From: an uncultured Clostridia bacterium
Lineage (GTDB): Bacteria > Bacillota > Clostridia > UBA1381
Reading direction: 5' to 3'
Length of the DNA stretch: 64,000 nt
Assembly (NCBI GenBank): GCA_947627795.1
Contig: CANQXJ010000001.1
Span: forward strand, 1-64,000
Below are positions 29,688 through 39,065 of this stretch, one piece after another. Position numbers and translations under genes: made by a program. Every line of letters starts with the position of its first letter. The first letter of the stretch is position 1. The notes below the pieces were generated by a model. That model was given only the letters and a program-made list of their open reading frames with translations. It was not told where the DNA came from and did no database searches.

Positions 29688-31502
29688 TTATTTTCTGTAC
29701 GAACCCTTATATTTTCCGCGTTTCTTATATTTTTCTCTCGTTTTATATGCGCCGTGAATTTCCGTACGGCGGTGTATTTTTGCGTGATAAGCCTTATCTT
29801 TCTCGTTTTGTTTTAATGTGTCCGCCGAGCCATTTACGAGATTATTTGGTTTGGATTTGGTTTTTTCTTTTTTGGTTTTGATACGTCCTATCGGTTTTTT
29901 GCGATTTGCAAGAAATGCCAAAGCTATAGCCCCAAGAGCGAATAACGCAATTATTCCCACTGCGACGGGCACACCTTTGCCGTCACGCTCTAACGCGCCG
30001 GCAAGCTCGGCGTCAGCCTCCGGCGTCGACGTGGGCGCCGGCATAGGTCCCGGAACTCTTACCGGGCCTACAAGCTCGGGCTTTTCGGTAGGTTTAGGTG
30101 TTCTTGCCGGACGCGTTGTACTCGTTCCCGGAGCATTAGATGGTCTGGGAGCGACTGTGGCGCGAGGCGCGACTGTAACTCTCGGCATAATTGTTGCCGC
30201 AGGTCTTGGAGTTGTACCTGACGACGATGAAGAAGGACGGCTTGTTCTTGCCGGCTGACTGTTGTTTGAACCGCTGCTGTTTGAGCTGCTGCCCGAGCTT
30301 GAGCTCGAATTGCTGTTTGAGCCGCTGCTTGAGCTCCCACTCGAACTGCCGCTGTTCGAACCGTTGCTTGAGTTATCGTCGTTTGAACTATTATTATTCG
30401 GAGCAGCAGTGCTTACGCCGTTATTATTGCTTGAACTTCCGCTCGAAGAACTATTGTTGGAACCGCTGTTCGCGGGAGTATTATTTGAGCTGCCGCTTGA
30501 AGTATTTCCGCCGGAGGTGTTATTGGCAGCACCGTTGTTTGTATCGTTATTTTCAGGTCGGTTAAACTCTTCCATTGACTGCGGCATATCAGGCATATCA
30601 AAGCTGAAGAAATCGCTGTTAGAGTCAAGATAGCGCAAATGGCTTGTCATTGCGCAGGCTGCTATTCCGGTTGCTTCGCCCGTGCCGTCGCCGTAAGCGT
30701 AGAAGCTTCCATCAGGCGCACCATAATTTAGCAGAGCGTCCGTAACGTTATTATTATTCTTTACAAAACGCATATCGTTGTCGCTGTTAACGCCTACGGT
30801 ATCCAATGCCATTAACACAGCCGCTGTCGTCTCAAGATCGTCGTATCCGCCGTCCGCGTTCTGAGCGGAGGATAAATAATCCACCGCCGAATTTATCGCT
30901 TCGGCGGAGACATTTTCACCGACATATCCCGAAAGAGCGGACAGTGCGAGCGCCGTGCTGTACGCGTTTCCGAAGCTTCCATCCGGTTGCTGAAGTCCGA
31001 TAAGCGTCGAAATCATATCTTCTCTTGTAACGGAAGCGCCTTCGGGTATATTATAGTTTTTTGAATCAAGAGCAATAAGCGACAAGCTTATATCGTTAAT
31101 GCTTCCACCTAAAAGCGGCGAGCTTTCAGCTCTGTTATAAATTCCGTCGGCAAGCAGGTCGCGTCCGTCCGCGTTTCTCGGATCGCCACCGGCGGAGCTT
31201 ATCGCAAGAGAGGCAAGAGCGTAAGACGAAGCGGGAGTATATTCCGTATATCCGGCGGTATAATCCTCTATGTTTCTCAAATAAGAGGAATAATCATAAT
31301 CCCTGCCCATTCGCGCCAAAGCCATAATCTGATATGACGAGCCTTCAAACTGCGGATTTAAAGAAGGATCAAAGTATTCCTCAGACCATTTTACCGCGTC
31401 ATTCAATCTATCCGGTAAATCATCGCTCGAATACCGAGCCGAAGCGCATATACCAACAAACATAACAGCCGCGCAGAAAAGCGCGATAATCTTTATCCTC
31501 AT
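29688..31502 (-). CDS. Surface protein with prenyltransferase-like alpha-toroid domain, Ser/Asn-rich linker and C-terminal anchor
   Basis: A 604-residue predicted membrane-anchored surface protein of unknown function. After a signal peptide (MRIKIIALFCAAVMFVGICA), residues about 25-290 form helical repeats of the prenyltransferase/squalene-cyclase-like toroid type, recognised by LIGLQQPDGSFGNAYSTALALSAL-like units with QPDGSFG and NADGGYDDLETTAAVLMAL. No cyclase catalytic motif (DxDD) is seen. A low-complexity Ser/Asn/Gly tract spans about 310-420, then a Pro/Arg/Thr-rich stretch, one membrane helix (VPVAVGIIALFALGAIALAF) and a very basic cytoplasmic tail rich in Lys and Arg. Toroids of this type bind lipids, peptides or cobalamin in other proteins. 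No partner gene adjoins it. Confidence 0.75.
   Translation of the reverse strand: MRIKIIALFCAAVMFVGICASARYSSDDLPDRLNDAVKWSEEYFDPSLNPQFEGSSYQIMALARMGRDYDYSSYLRNIEDYTAGYTEYTPASSYALASLAISSAGGDPRNADGRDLLADGIYNRAESSPLLGGSINDISLSLIALDSKNYNIPEGASVTREDMISTLIGLQQPDGSFGNAYSTALALSALSGYVGENVSAEAINSAVDYLSSAQNADGGYDDLETTAAVLMALDTVGVNSDNDMRFVKNNNNVTDALLNYGAPDGSFYAYGDGTGEATGIAACAMTSHLRYLDSNSDFFSFDMPDMPQSMEEFNRPENNDTNNGAANNTSGGNTSSGSSNNTPANSGSNNSSSSGSSSNNNGVSTAAPNNNSSNDDNSSNGSNSGSSSGSSSSGSNSNSSSSSGSSSNSSGSNNSQPARTSRPSSSSSGTTPRPAATIMPRVTVAPRATVAPRPSNAPGTSTTRPARTPKPTEKPELVGPVRVPGPMPAPTSTPEADAELAGALERDGKGVPVAVGIIALFALGAIALAFLANRKKPIGRIKTKKEKTKSKPNNLVNGSADTLKQNEKDKAYHAKIHRRTEIHGAYKTREKYKKRGKYKGSYRK
30255..30560. 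repeat. Degenerate trinucleotide-like low-complexity tract within the toroid protein gene
   Basis: The segment repeats GCTGCTGTTTGAGCT-like units in many imperfect copies and encodes the Ser/Asn/Gly linker. Such tracts can change length by slippage; this copy is in frame throughout. Confidence 0.7.
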
Positions 31503-31545
31503 GGTTGTAAGCCCCTTTTACATAATCTATTGTATAACCTTATAT

Positions 31546-31575
31546 ATTATAACACAGTTCGATATATTTTTTCAA
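31546..31575 (-). promoter_or_regulatory. Promoter of the toroid surface protein gene
   Basis: On the minus strand TTGAAA (31575-31570) and TATAAT (31551-31546) are 18 bp apart, about 44 bases ahead of the ATG. Confidence 0.6.
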
Positions 31576-31665
31576 CCGTTTATGCCATTAAAGTGAAAAC
31601 TTTTTTTATGTTGTACAAAAAAAGGTTAATTATCAGTGTTTTTTTATTATTTTTTTTATGTTTTC

Positions 31666-31694
31666 TTGTTATTTCAGTAAAAATATGATAGAAT
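31666..31694 (+). promoter_or_regulatory. Promoter of the first PL11 lyase gene
   Basis: TTGTTA (31666-31671) and TAGAAT (31689-31694) are 17 bp apart. The same TTGTTATTT...CAG start and gATAnAAT -10 shape recur before the second PL11 gene. The rest of 31576-31665 is AT-rich without further signals. Confidence 0.62.
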
Positions 31695-31734
31695 ATTTTT
31701 AATTAAAATTACTATAGCAAGGAGAGATACTAAC

Positions 31735-34119
31735 ATGAAACGAATTATAAGCTCGCTTGTCTGTATAGCTTTGACAGTTTCAGCTTCGGTTCTGCCCGTA
31801 AGCGCGGATGAGGCGAAAACCCCGTCATATCAGCCTATGGCACGTCAGATGGAAAAGCTGGGACGAGGTCTTGTCGCGGTCGATACCGGCAGCGCCGGCG
31901 TATACTTAAGCTGGAGACTGCTCGGCACGGAAAGTCTTGAGAATCAGGCGTTTGATATTTACAGGGATGGTGAAAAAATCCATACAAGCGAAGTTGACGG
32001 CGCGACCTGCTGGACGGACGCCGCAGGCAAGGCGGCGAGCAAATATAAGGTTGTTCCCGCAGGCGCTGATGCTTCGGCTGAAAAGGAGGTTACGCCTATT
32101 CCTTCGAGCCAATATACAAATTACGGTGACAGTACATATCCTACAAACATGACCGCGTATATGGATGTTCCTGTTCAGAATCCCGGCCCGGGTACCTTGA
32201 GCGACGGAACAAAATATAATTATACCGCGAACGATATGAGCGTCGGCGATCTCGACGGCGACGGCGAATATGAGCTTATTGTTAAATGGGATCCGGATAA
32301 TTCCAAGGATAACTCGCAGAGCGGTATTACCGGAAATGTTATAATTGATGCTTATAAGACTGACGGAACGCAGCTTTGGAGATTAGACTTAGGTCCTAAC
32401 ATCCGCGCGGGCGCGCACTATACTCAGTATATGGTATACGATTTTGACGGCGACGGTAAAGCGGAAATCGCGTTTAAAACCGCGCCGGGTTCAAAGGACG
32501 GAAAGGGTAATTATGTGTCCGCTGTAGGCAAGAATATCGAAGCCGGAGACAATACTAAAGAATACCGCAATAAATCCGGATACGTTTTGGACGGACCGGA
32601 ATGGCTTACTATATTTAACGGCGAAACGGGAGAGGCTATGCAGACTGTAAATTTCGACCCGCCGAGAACTATAAAAGACGGGGGAAGTAAACCCGGTCAA
32701 TGGGGCGATAACTACGGAAACCGCTGCGAGCGTTATCTTGCCGGCGTGGCTTATCTTAACGGAAAAACGCCGAGCCTTATAGAGGTAAGAGGTTACTACA
32801 CATTCGCCTACGTTACGGCGTATTCGTGGGACGGCGAAAACCTTACGGAGCAATGGATAAGCAAAAACGAAGAAAAAAAGAGCTGGGTGGAGGACGGCAA
32901 AGGAAACACATTAAGAGAATCCAAGGCGGGCTATACGTTATACGGTCAGGGTGCGCACAGCTTGTCTGTAGCCGATTTGGATAACGACGGCAAAGACGAG
33001 ATTATATTCGGATCTGCTTTTTTGGATGATGACGGAACGGTGCTTTATTCAGACGGACGCGGTCACGGCGACGCGGAACACGTTTCCGACTTTGACAACG
33101 ACGGCAAACAAGAGGTGTTTATGGTACATGAAGCCGGTAAACAAGAAAACGGTCCAGGTTTGACCATAGATTACGCTATTGATATTAAAAGGTATGATAG
33201 AAGTATAATGACTCAGACAGCTACGGGCGACGTCGGCAGAGGCATTATGGGTAACTTCGTTGACGATCCTTCCGCGCTGGCGCTATTTTGGTCGTCAAGC
33301 AACGGAGGAATATTTAAGCAGGACGGAACTCAATATGCGGCGGATAGACCTGACGGCAATAACAGAACCAGATTTATAAATTTCGGAATTTATTGGGACG
33401 ACAAGCTTGATTGGGAGTTGCTTGACGATACTATGCTCGGCAAGCTTACAGCCAGCGGGCTTAATAGATATGTATGGGCAAAAAGCAACGCGACATATTT
33501 CCCGGGCGCATCGTCCAACGACAGCAATAAGAAGACTCCGGGTTTATGCGCGGATATATTCGGCGATTGGCGAGAAGAGGTAATATTCAGAACCGACGAT
33601 AACAATTTGAGAATCTTTATGTCTTGCATACCGACGCAGTATCGTCTGACAACTCTCATGCACGACAGCCAGTACCGTTGCGCGATAGCTTGGCAGAACA
33701 CAGGTTATAACCAGCCGCCTCATACGAGCTATTATATAGGTTCGGCTTCGCTTGCGACTGACGAAAGCGGTGCGACGAAAAATTATCTTGCTCCGGCGGT
33801 TCCGTTTACAAAAATACTTGTTACGGTCGATCCGCATCTCACTATAGATTCCGTCAGCGATAAAACGGCGAATATCACATTTGCCGGATCAACAGCATAT
33901 AAAGGCGCAAAGCTTATAGGAGCGCTTTATGACGGCGATACTCTTGCGGAAGTCAAAACTAAAACTGTTACTGTGGAAGAAAATTCTGACACTGCCGAAT
34001 CACTTACCTTTGAAAACAATCCCGCAGATTATGATTTAAAGGTATTCTTATGGAGTGATGTGGAAGGTATGGAGCCGATATTTGAATCGGATATATTGAA
34101 AAAAGACACGCCCAATTAA
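31735..34119 (+). CDS. Secreted rhamnogalacturonan lyase, PL11 family
   Basis: It cleaves the alternating rhamnose-galacturonate backbone of rhamnogalacturonan I by beta-elimination. The 794-residue protein has a signal peptide (cleaved after VSA, about 24), a fibronectin-like N-terminal module (MEKLGRGLVAVDTG...YLSWRLLGTE), and an eight-bladed PL11 propeller. Calcium-site repeats are DLDGDGEYE, DFDGDGKAE, DLDNDGKDE and DFDNDGKQE, and the signature YKTDGTQLWRLDLGPNIRAG is present. The last 90 residues form an Ig-like tail with no anchor, so it is probably released or loosely held. Its paralogue follows after a terminator, each with its own promoter. Start ATG follows CAAGGAGAGA. Confidence 0.93.
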   Translation: MKRIISSLVCIALTVSASVLPVSADEAKTPSYQPMARQMEKLGRGLVAVDTGSAGVYLSWRLLGTESLENQAFDIYRDGEKIHTSEVDGATCWTDAAGKAASKYKVVPAGADASAEKEVTPIPSSQYTNYGDSTYPTNMTAYMDVPVQNPGPGTLSDGTKYNYTANDMSVGDLDGDGEYELIVKWDPDNSKDNSQSGITGNVIIDAYKTDGTQLWRLDLGPNIRAGAHYTQYMVYDFDGDGKAEIAFKTAPGSKDGKGNYVSAVGKNIEAGDNTKEYRNKSGYVLDGPEWLTIFNGETGEAMQTVNFDPPRTIKDGGSKPGQWGDNYGNRCERYLAGVAYLNGKTPSLIEVRGYYTFAYVTAYSWDGENLTEQWISKNEEKKSWVEDGKGNTLRESKAGYTLYGQGAHSLSVADLDNDGKDEIIFGSAFLDDDGTVLYSDGRGHGDAEHVSDFDNDGKQEVFMVHEAGKQENGPGLTIDYAIDIKRYDRSIMTQTATGDVGRGIMGNFVDDPSALALFWSSSNGGIFKQDGTQYAADRPDGNNRTRFINFGIYWDDKLDWELLDDTMLGKLTASGLNRYVWAKSNATYFPGASSNDSNKKTPGLCADIFGDWREEVIFRTDDNNLRIFMSCIPTQYRLTTLMHDSQYRCAIAWQNTGYNQPPHTSYYIGSASLATDESGATKNYLAPAVPFTKILVTVDPHLTIDSVSDKTANITFAGSTAYKGAKLIGALYDGDTLAEVKTKTVTVEENSDTAESLTFENNPADYDLKVFLWSDVEGMEPIFESDILKKDTPN

Positions 34120-34130
34120 GCAATTTAATA

Positions 34131-34160
34131 AATCCCGAGATGAGAAATCTCGGGATTTTT
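34131..34160 (+). terminator. Intrinsic terminator between the PL11 genes
   Basis: AATCCCGAGAT (34131-34141) pairs with ATCTCGGGATT (34147-34157) around GAGAA, followed by T residues. Confidence 0.9.
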
Positions 34161-34211
34161 GTTGGTTTTTTCGCTTAAATTGTATATATTTTGTGAACAT
34201 TTTGCAAAATT

Positions 34212-34240
34212 ATTGTTATTTTTTTCAGGACGTGATAAAA
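34212..34240 (+). promoter_or_regulatory. Promoter of the second PL11 lyase gene
   Basis: TTGTTA (34212-34217) and TAAAAT (34235-34240) are 17 bp apart, mirroring the promoter before the first PL11 gene. Confidence 0.62.
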
Positions 34241-34278
34241 TATACATAATTAAAACATTCAGCAAGGAGATGGAAAAA

Positions 34279-37200
34279 ATGAAACGAATATTAAGCGTAT
34301 TGCTTGCGTCCGCTCTTGCCGCATCGGTTGCTGTTGTGCCGGTAAGCGCTGAGGAAACGGAAGCTAAGTCGACGGAAACGACAAGCTACAATTATGTTTA
34401 TGACGCGGCAAAAGGCTACAGCGAGGAAACTCTGCAAACGCGAGAGATGGAAAAGCTCGGCAGAGGTCTTGTAGCTATAAAAACCACGAACGGAGTATAT
34501 TTAAGCTGGCGCTTATTCGGCAGCGAGGATACCGTATACGGAAGCGCGGAGGAAAACGTGTCGTTTGACATTTACCGCGACGGTGAAAAAATTGCGACTG
34601 AAAGAAATAAAACGAACTATCTTGACGCTGAAGGAAAGGCGGACAGTACATATTATGTATTAAAAGAGGGCGAAACGGCTGACGTAATGGATATGGGCGT
34701 AAGCTTCATCGGCAGCACGATTACGGTAAACTCGCCGAAAGCCGGTCTTTCCGTATACGCAGTAAAATACGGCGATGACGGCAATATATTGGAAAAGGTT
34801 ATTAAAAAGGAAATCAAATCAATCGGAGCGTACAGCTTTGACGCGGGCTTTGAGCCTGATAAGGTGTTTTTTTGGGACGGAATGGAGCCTGTGCCTGAGG
34901 AAACTGTAGGAGTTGTAAAGCCGTACGCCAACAGTTATTTTGACATTCCTCTCAAAAAGCCTGCCGCGGAAACAATAAAAACTCCGAGCGGCGAAACTGT
35001 CGGCACATTTAACTTTTCTCCTACCGACTGCTCAACGGGCGACCTTGACGGCGACGGCGAATATGAAATTGTTGTTAAATGGGTTTCATCAGAGCATGAT
35101 GTAGGCTCGCCCGGCAGCGGCAACGGCTCATATTCCGGCACGGTGCGCTATGCGGCGTATAAGCTCGACGGAACAAAGCTTTGGGATAAGGATATAAATC
35201 TCGGAAGGAACATATATTCAAGCGCTCATACGGCGCAGTTCCTCGTTTATGATTTTGACGGCGACGGAAAATCCGAAATGATGGTACAAACGTCCGTAGG
35301 CTCTACCGACGGAAACGGCGAGTATGTGTCAAAAGCGGCAAAAACCGAAACAAGCATTGCCGAAATTTCAGACGAAACAAACGCGACTACCGACTACAGA
35401 CCGAGCAGCGGCTGGGGAATTATAACCACTGGCAAGGAATTTCTCACGGTGTTTGACGGCGAGACGGGCGCGGCGCTTGACACGATAAGCCTTCCCACGG
35501 CGCGCGTAGGCGACGGTTCTTCCTTTGGCGATACATCGGGCAACCGCTCAAACAGATTTGTGGCAAACGTTGCGTATCTGGACGGAGTAAAGCCTTACGC
35601 GGTATATCTCAGAGGCTATTATTTCGGAAGAAACGGTCAGCAGAGAACGAGTATAGCGGGTATAAGTTTCGACGGTGAAAAGCTTTCGCCGGATTATCGT
35701 TTTGACACAAAAAGCGGTCAGCCGGGATATTACGACGGAGCGGGTATATACGTCGGCAACGGCAACCATAACTGTACCGTGGCGGACGTCGATAACGACG
35801 GCAAGGACGAGTTTATCACGGGCGCGCTCTGCATGGAGGTCAAGGACGACAACACATTCAAGCCGCGCTGGTGCACGTTCATGGAGCACGGCGACGCGCT
35901 TCATATAGGCGATTATGATCCGACAATTCAAGGACTTGAATTCTTCACGGTGCACGAGGACAGCGGCCCGAATACCATGAGCGGTCAGCCGGTTGAAATC
36001 AACTACGGCATGTCGGTAATAAACGCAGATACCGGCGACATTATAAGGCACTGGACAGCCGGCGGCGATACGGGACGCGGCGTTATGGCAAATATAGGCG
36101 CGGGCGGATTTTATCAGGTGACAAGCGCGGCGGGTACGTACCGCTCGGACGGCGGAAGCAATTTTACAGCCGGAAATTATGGTATGAGCACGAACTTCCG
36201 TATATTTTGGGACGGCGATTTATACGACGAGCTTCTCGACGGAACGGACGTAACCGATTGGAACGGAAACGGAATGGGCAGAATATTCCGCGCGAGCGGC
36301 TGTACGAAAATCAACGGAACAAAGTCAAATCCGGGCTTGCAGGCGGATATACTCGGCGACTGGCGCGAGGAGCTTGTTTATCCGACGACAGACGGAAACA
36401 AGCTTCGCGTATTTATGACGACGACGCCGACCGATTATAAGATAAAAACTCTCATGCACGATCCCGTATACCGCAGCGGTGTTGCGGCGGAACAGACCTG
36501 TTACAATCAGCCGCCTCATGTGGGCTTCTATATGGGAGAGGAAGTATTCGAGCCCTCTCCGACAAGCCTGAAAATAACACAGGAACCGAGCAAGACAACA
36601 TATGCCGTAGGCGAAGATTTGAATCTCGGCGGAATGAAGGTTTCGGCGGTATATGAGGACGGGACGGAAAAGGAAATAAATTACTATGCGGTTTCCGGTT
36701 ACGACGCAAACACTGCGGGCGAGCAGAAGATAACGATCACGTATAAAGGCGTAAGCGCGGAATTGACCGTATATGTGAAAAATATCGCAAGAATAGAGAT
36801 CACATCCGAGCCGGACAACAAGGAGGTTCCGCAGATGTCGGAACTTGACACGAGAGGGCTTGTGGTAACGGCTGTTTACGAGGACGAAACGACAGCGGTC
36901 GTTGACGGTTACACGCTCGAATACAGCACAAAGGAGCTCGGCGAGCAAACCGTTACGGTAAATTATATGGGCAAAACAGCGGAATTTACAATAACAGTTA
37001 CCGAATCCGCTGTGTCGGATTTAAACGGAACTTATGAAAACAGCGAAACGACCTCGAAAACCGATAAAAGGTTTATAGGTACATACTACGGTTCGTTCAC
37101 GCTCGAACATAAGGTGACGATAAATTCAATGCCGGCAAACAGCAGTAATGACAGAAACAACACTGACGGATTTTTCTTCCGATTTATGAGCGATGCTCAT

Positions 37201-37569
37201 ATAGCCGGAACAAAAGACGCGGTAGGCGGAGGCTGGCAGCTTGTGGATGACAACGGCAAGGCGAAGGTTCAATGGAAGTCTACGGATGCTCAGGATATAA
37301 CAAAAACGTCGCTTACAATCGGCGAAACATATACCTTTAAATATGATTTCACACACGTAGGAGACGGCGAAGGCGCGAGAGTTAGTCTGACAATAACAGA
37401 CGCTCAGGGAAAGGTAATGGGCTCGGGAGAAAATCTTAATCTCAGAAACCTATCAAATGATGCCCAGATTACAGAGCCTATAACAATGGTGGAGATCCAT
37501 AATCAGGCAAAAGCCGGTTCAACCGCCAGCGTTACAATATCCGACGCTGTGATCAGCTCGGCTGAATAA
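34279..37569 (+). CDS. Secreted rhamnogalacturonan lyase PL11 with Ig-like domains and C-terminal beta-domain
   Basis: A 1096-residue relative of the preceding lyase. Order: signal peptide (ending near VSA), N-terminal module with MEKLGRGLVAIKTTNGVYLS, PL11 propeller to about 755 carrying DLDGDGEYE, DFDGDGKSE and DVDNDGKDE calcium sites, two bacterial Ig-like group 3 domains (about 760-835 and 838-910, each with the LxGMKVSAVYEDGT / TRGLVVTAVYEDET pattern), then a beta-rich domain of about 180 residues that I do not recognise and that may bind carbohydrate. An insert near residues 190-215 (PKAGLSVYAVKYGDDG) is absent from the first lyase. An in-frame upstream ATG at 34159 exists, but AAGGAG sits nine bases before 34279 where a signal peptide starts. 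Endo versus exo action relative to the paralogue is not visible. Confidence 0.92.
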   Translation: MKRILSVLLASALAASVAVVPVSAEETEAKSTETTSYNYVYDAAKGYSEETLQTREMEKLGRGLVAIKTTNGVYLSWRLFGSEDTVYGSAEENVSFDIYRDGEKIATERNKTNYLDAEGKADSTYYVLKEGETADVMDMGVSFIGSTITVNSPKAGLSVYAVKYGDDGNILEKVIKKEIKSIGAYSFDAGFEPDKVFFWDGMEPVPEETVGVVKPYANSYFDIPLKKPAAETIKTPSGETVGTFNFSPTDCSTGDLDGDGEYEIVVKWVSSEHDVGSPGSGNGSYSGTVRYAAYKLDGTKLWDKDINLGRNIYSSAHTAQFLVYDFDGDGKSEMMVQTSVGSTDGNGEYVSKAAKTETSIAEISDETNATTDYRPSSGWGIITTGKEFLTVFDGETGAALDTISLPTARVGDGSSFGDTSGNRSNRFVANVAYLDGVKPYAVYLRGYYFGRNGQQRTSIAGISFDGEKLSPDYRFDTKSGQPGYYDGAGIYVGNGNHNCTVADVDNDGKDEFITGALCMEVKDDNTFKPRWCTFMEHGDALHIGDYDPTIQGLEFFTVHEDSGPNTMSGQPVEINYGMSVINADTGDIIRHWTAGGDTGRGVMANIGAGGFYQVTSAAGTYRSDGGSNFTAGNYGMSTNFRIFWDGDLYDELLDGTDVTDWNGNGMGRIFRASGCTKINGTKSNPGLQADILGDWREELVYPTTDGNKLRVFMTTTPTDYKIKTLMHDPVYRSGVAAEQTCYNQPPHVGFYMGEEVFEPSPTSLKITQEPSKTTYAVGEDLNLGGMKVSAVYEDGTEKEINYYAVSGYDANTAGEQKITITYKGVSAELTVYVKNIARIEITSEPDNKEVPQMSELDTRGLVVTAVYEDETTAVVDGYTLEYSTKELGEQTVTVNYMGKTAEFTITVTESAVSDLNGTYENSETTSKTDKRFIGTYYGSFTLEHKVTINSMPANSSNDRNNTDGFFFRFMSDAHIAGTKDAVGGGWQLVDDNGKAKVQWKSTDAQDITKTSLTIGETYTFKYDFTHVGDGEGARVSLTITDAQGKVMGSGENLNLRNLSNDAQITEPITMVEIHNQAKAGSTASVTISDAVISSAE

Positions 37570-37592
37570 ACAAAAAATAAAAAAGCAAAATG

Positions 37593-37619
37593 TCAAGGGA
37601 TTTATTCCCTTGATATTTT
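37593..37619 (+). terminator. Intrinsic terminator after the second PL11 gene
   Basis: TCAAGGGA (37593-37600) pairs with TCCCTTGA (37606-37613), followed by TATTTT. Confidence 0.8.
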
Positions 37620-37655
37620 GTTGACTTTAAACTAAAATATTTTGGAGGAAATTAT

Positions 37656-39017
37656 ATGACAACTGCGCAAAAACAAAAAAGAACAATAGATATGCTTAAC
37701 GGCTCACTTTGGGATAAGATACTACTGTTCGCGCTGCCGCTCGCCGCGAGCAGCATTTTACAACAGCTTTTTAACTCCGCGGATATCGCCGTGGTAGGAC
37801 AGTTTGCGGGAAGCCGCGCGCTGGCGGCGGTAGGCAGCAACGGCTCGGTTATAAATCTGCTGGTAAATATTTTCGTCGGATTGTCTATAGGCGCGAACGT
37901 TGTAATCGCGAGATATCTCGGCGAAAACAACGCTCGGCGCGCGGGACTGGCGGCTCATACGGCTGTCACTGTGGCATTTTTGAGCGGTATTATCATCATG
38001 ATAATGGGACAGTTTATAACGCGCCCGATTTTAACGCTCATGTCGACGCCGGACGACATTATAGATTTGGCGATACTGTACCTTAGGATTTATTTTCTCG
38101 GTATGCCGTTTATAATGCTCTATAACTTTGAGGCGGCAATTCTGCGAAGCCGAGGCGACACAAAGCGCCCGTTCTTTGCGCTGCTCGTTTCGGGCATTAT
38201 CAATATTATACTGAATTTATTCTTCGTTATAGTGTGCAAGCTGAGCGTCGCCGGAGTCGCGATCGCGACGGTTATCGCGAATGTCGTAAGCTCGGGTATG
38301 CTGCTGTTCTTCCTGATGCATGAGGAAGGCGCGCTTAAAATAAAGTTCAAAAATCTGCGAATAGATTTCAGAATTTTACGCGAAATCGCGCAGATAGGAC
38401 TTCCCGCCGGGCTCCAGGGCGTCGTGTTTTCCATCTCAAACGTGTGCGTGCAGTCGTCCTTAAACAAGCTCGGCTCGGACGCTGTCGCGGGCTGCGCGGC
38501 GGCGATCAACTTCGAGTTTTTCGCGTATTATATGCTCAACTCCTTCAGCCAGGCTTGCGTGACGTTTACAAGTCAGAACTACGGCGCAGGTCAATACGAG
38601 CGCTGCCGCTCGGTAACAAGGTGGTGCCTGCTGCTCGGCTCGGTATTTACAATGGCGATGGCGCTCGCGTTCTATTTACCCGGACACACGCTGATAAAAA
38701 TATACACATCCGAGCAAACCGTCGCGGATTTGGGCTGCATACGAATGCGCTATGCGCTTTTGCCGCAGGTTTTCAATGTAATCATGGACGTATTGTCCGG
38801 AAGTATGCGAGGCTTGGGTAAGTCGCTTGTTCCGGCGCTTATCTCGATCGTCGGGGTGTGCGGAGTGAGATTGATTTGGGTTTACATAGTCTTTCCACAG
38901 TCGCCGACGTTTGATACGCTTTTAATGGTTTATCCGGTCAGCTGGATAATAACAGCGGCGGCGATAGCGGCGGCGTACTTGAAAACGCGAAAAAGCATTG
39001 GTATGGCGCGGACATAA
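37656..39017 (+). CDS. MATE-family efflux transporter
   Basis: It is a 12-helix membrane antiporter of 453 residues exporting cations, drugs or metabolites in exchange for Na+ or H+. Family features: the opening GSLWDKILLFALPLAASSILQQLFNSADIAVVGQF, duplicated halves with the second copy near LREIAQIGLPAGLQGVVFS (about 245), and pairs of conserved glycines. The substrate is not predictable. The start ATG follows TTTGGAGGAA. It stands alone between terminators. Confidence 0.93.
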   Translation: MTTAQKQKRTIDMLNGSLWDKILLFALPLAASSILQQLFNSADIAVVGQFAGSRALAAVGSNGSVINLLVNIFVGLSIGANVVIARYLGENNARRAGLAAHTAVTVAFLSGIIIMIMGQFITRPILTLMSTPDDIIDLAILYLRIYFLGMPFIMLYNFEAAILRSRGDTKRPFFALLVSGIINIILNLFFVIVCKLSVAGVAIATVIANVVSSGMLLFFLMHEEGALKIKFKNLRIDFRILREIAQIGLPAGLQGVVFSISNVCVQSSLNKLGSDAVAGCAAAINFEFFAYYMLNSFSQACVTFTSQNYGAGQYERCRSVTRWCLLLGSVFTMAMALAFYLPGHTLIKIYTSEQTVADLGCIRMRYALLPQVFNVIMDVLSGSMRGLGKSLVPALISIVGVCGVRLIWVYIVFPQSPTFDTLLMVYPVSWIITAAAIAAAYLKTRKSIGMART

Positions 39018-39036
39018 AATAACATACAGGAAAAAA

Positions 39037-39063
39037 ACGGGCGGTATTTACCGTCCGTTATTT
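39037..39063. terminator. Bidirectional terminator between MATE and GNAT genes
   Basis: ACGGGCGGTA (39037-39046) pairs with TACCGTCCGT (39049-39058) with one mismatch. A-rich and T-rich tails lie on the two sides. Confidence 0.82.
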
Positions 39064-39065
39064 AC

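Noticed and set aside
30191-30633. Plus-strand frames rich in Leu/Glu/Pro/Cys opposite the toroid protein linker
   Set aside because: They mirror the repetitive Ser/Asn/Gly codons on the other strand.
34159-34278. Longer N-terminus for the second PL11 lyase
   Set aside because: The extra 40 residues would precede the signal peptide and contain the promoter and ribosome site.
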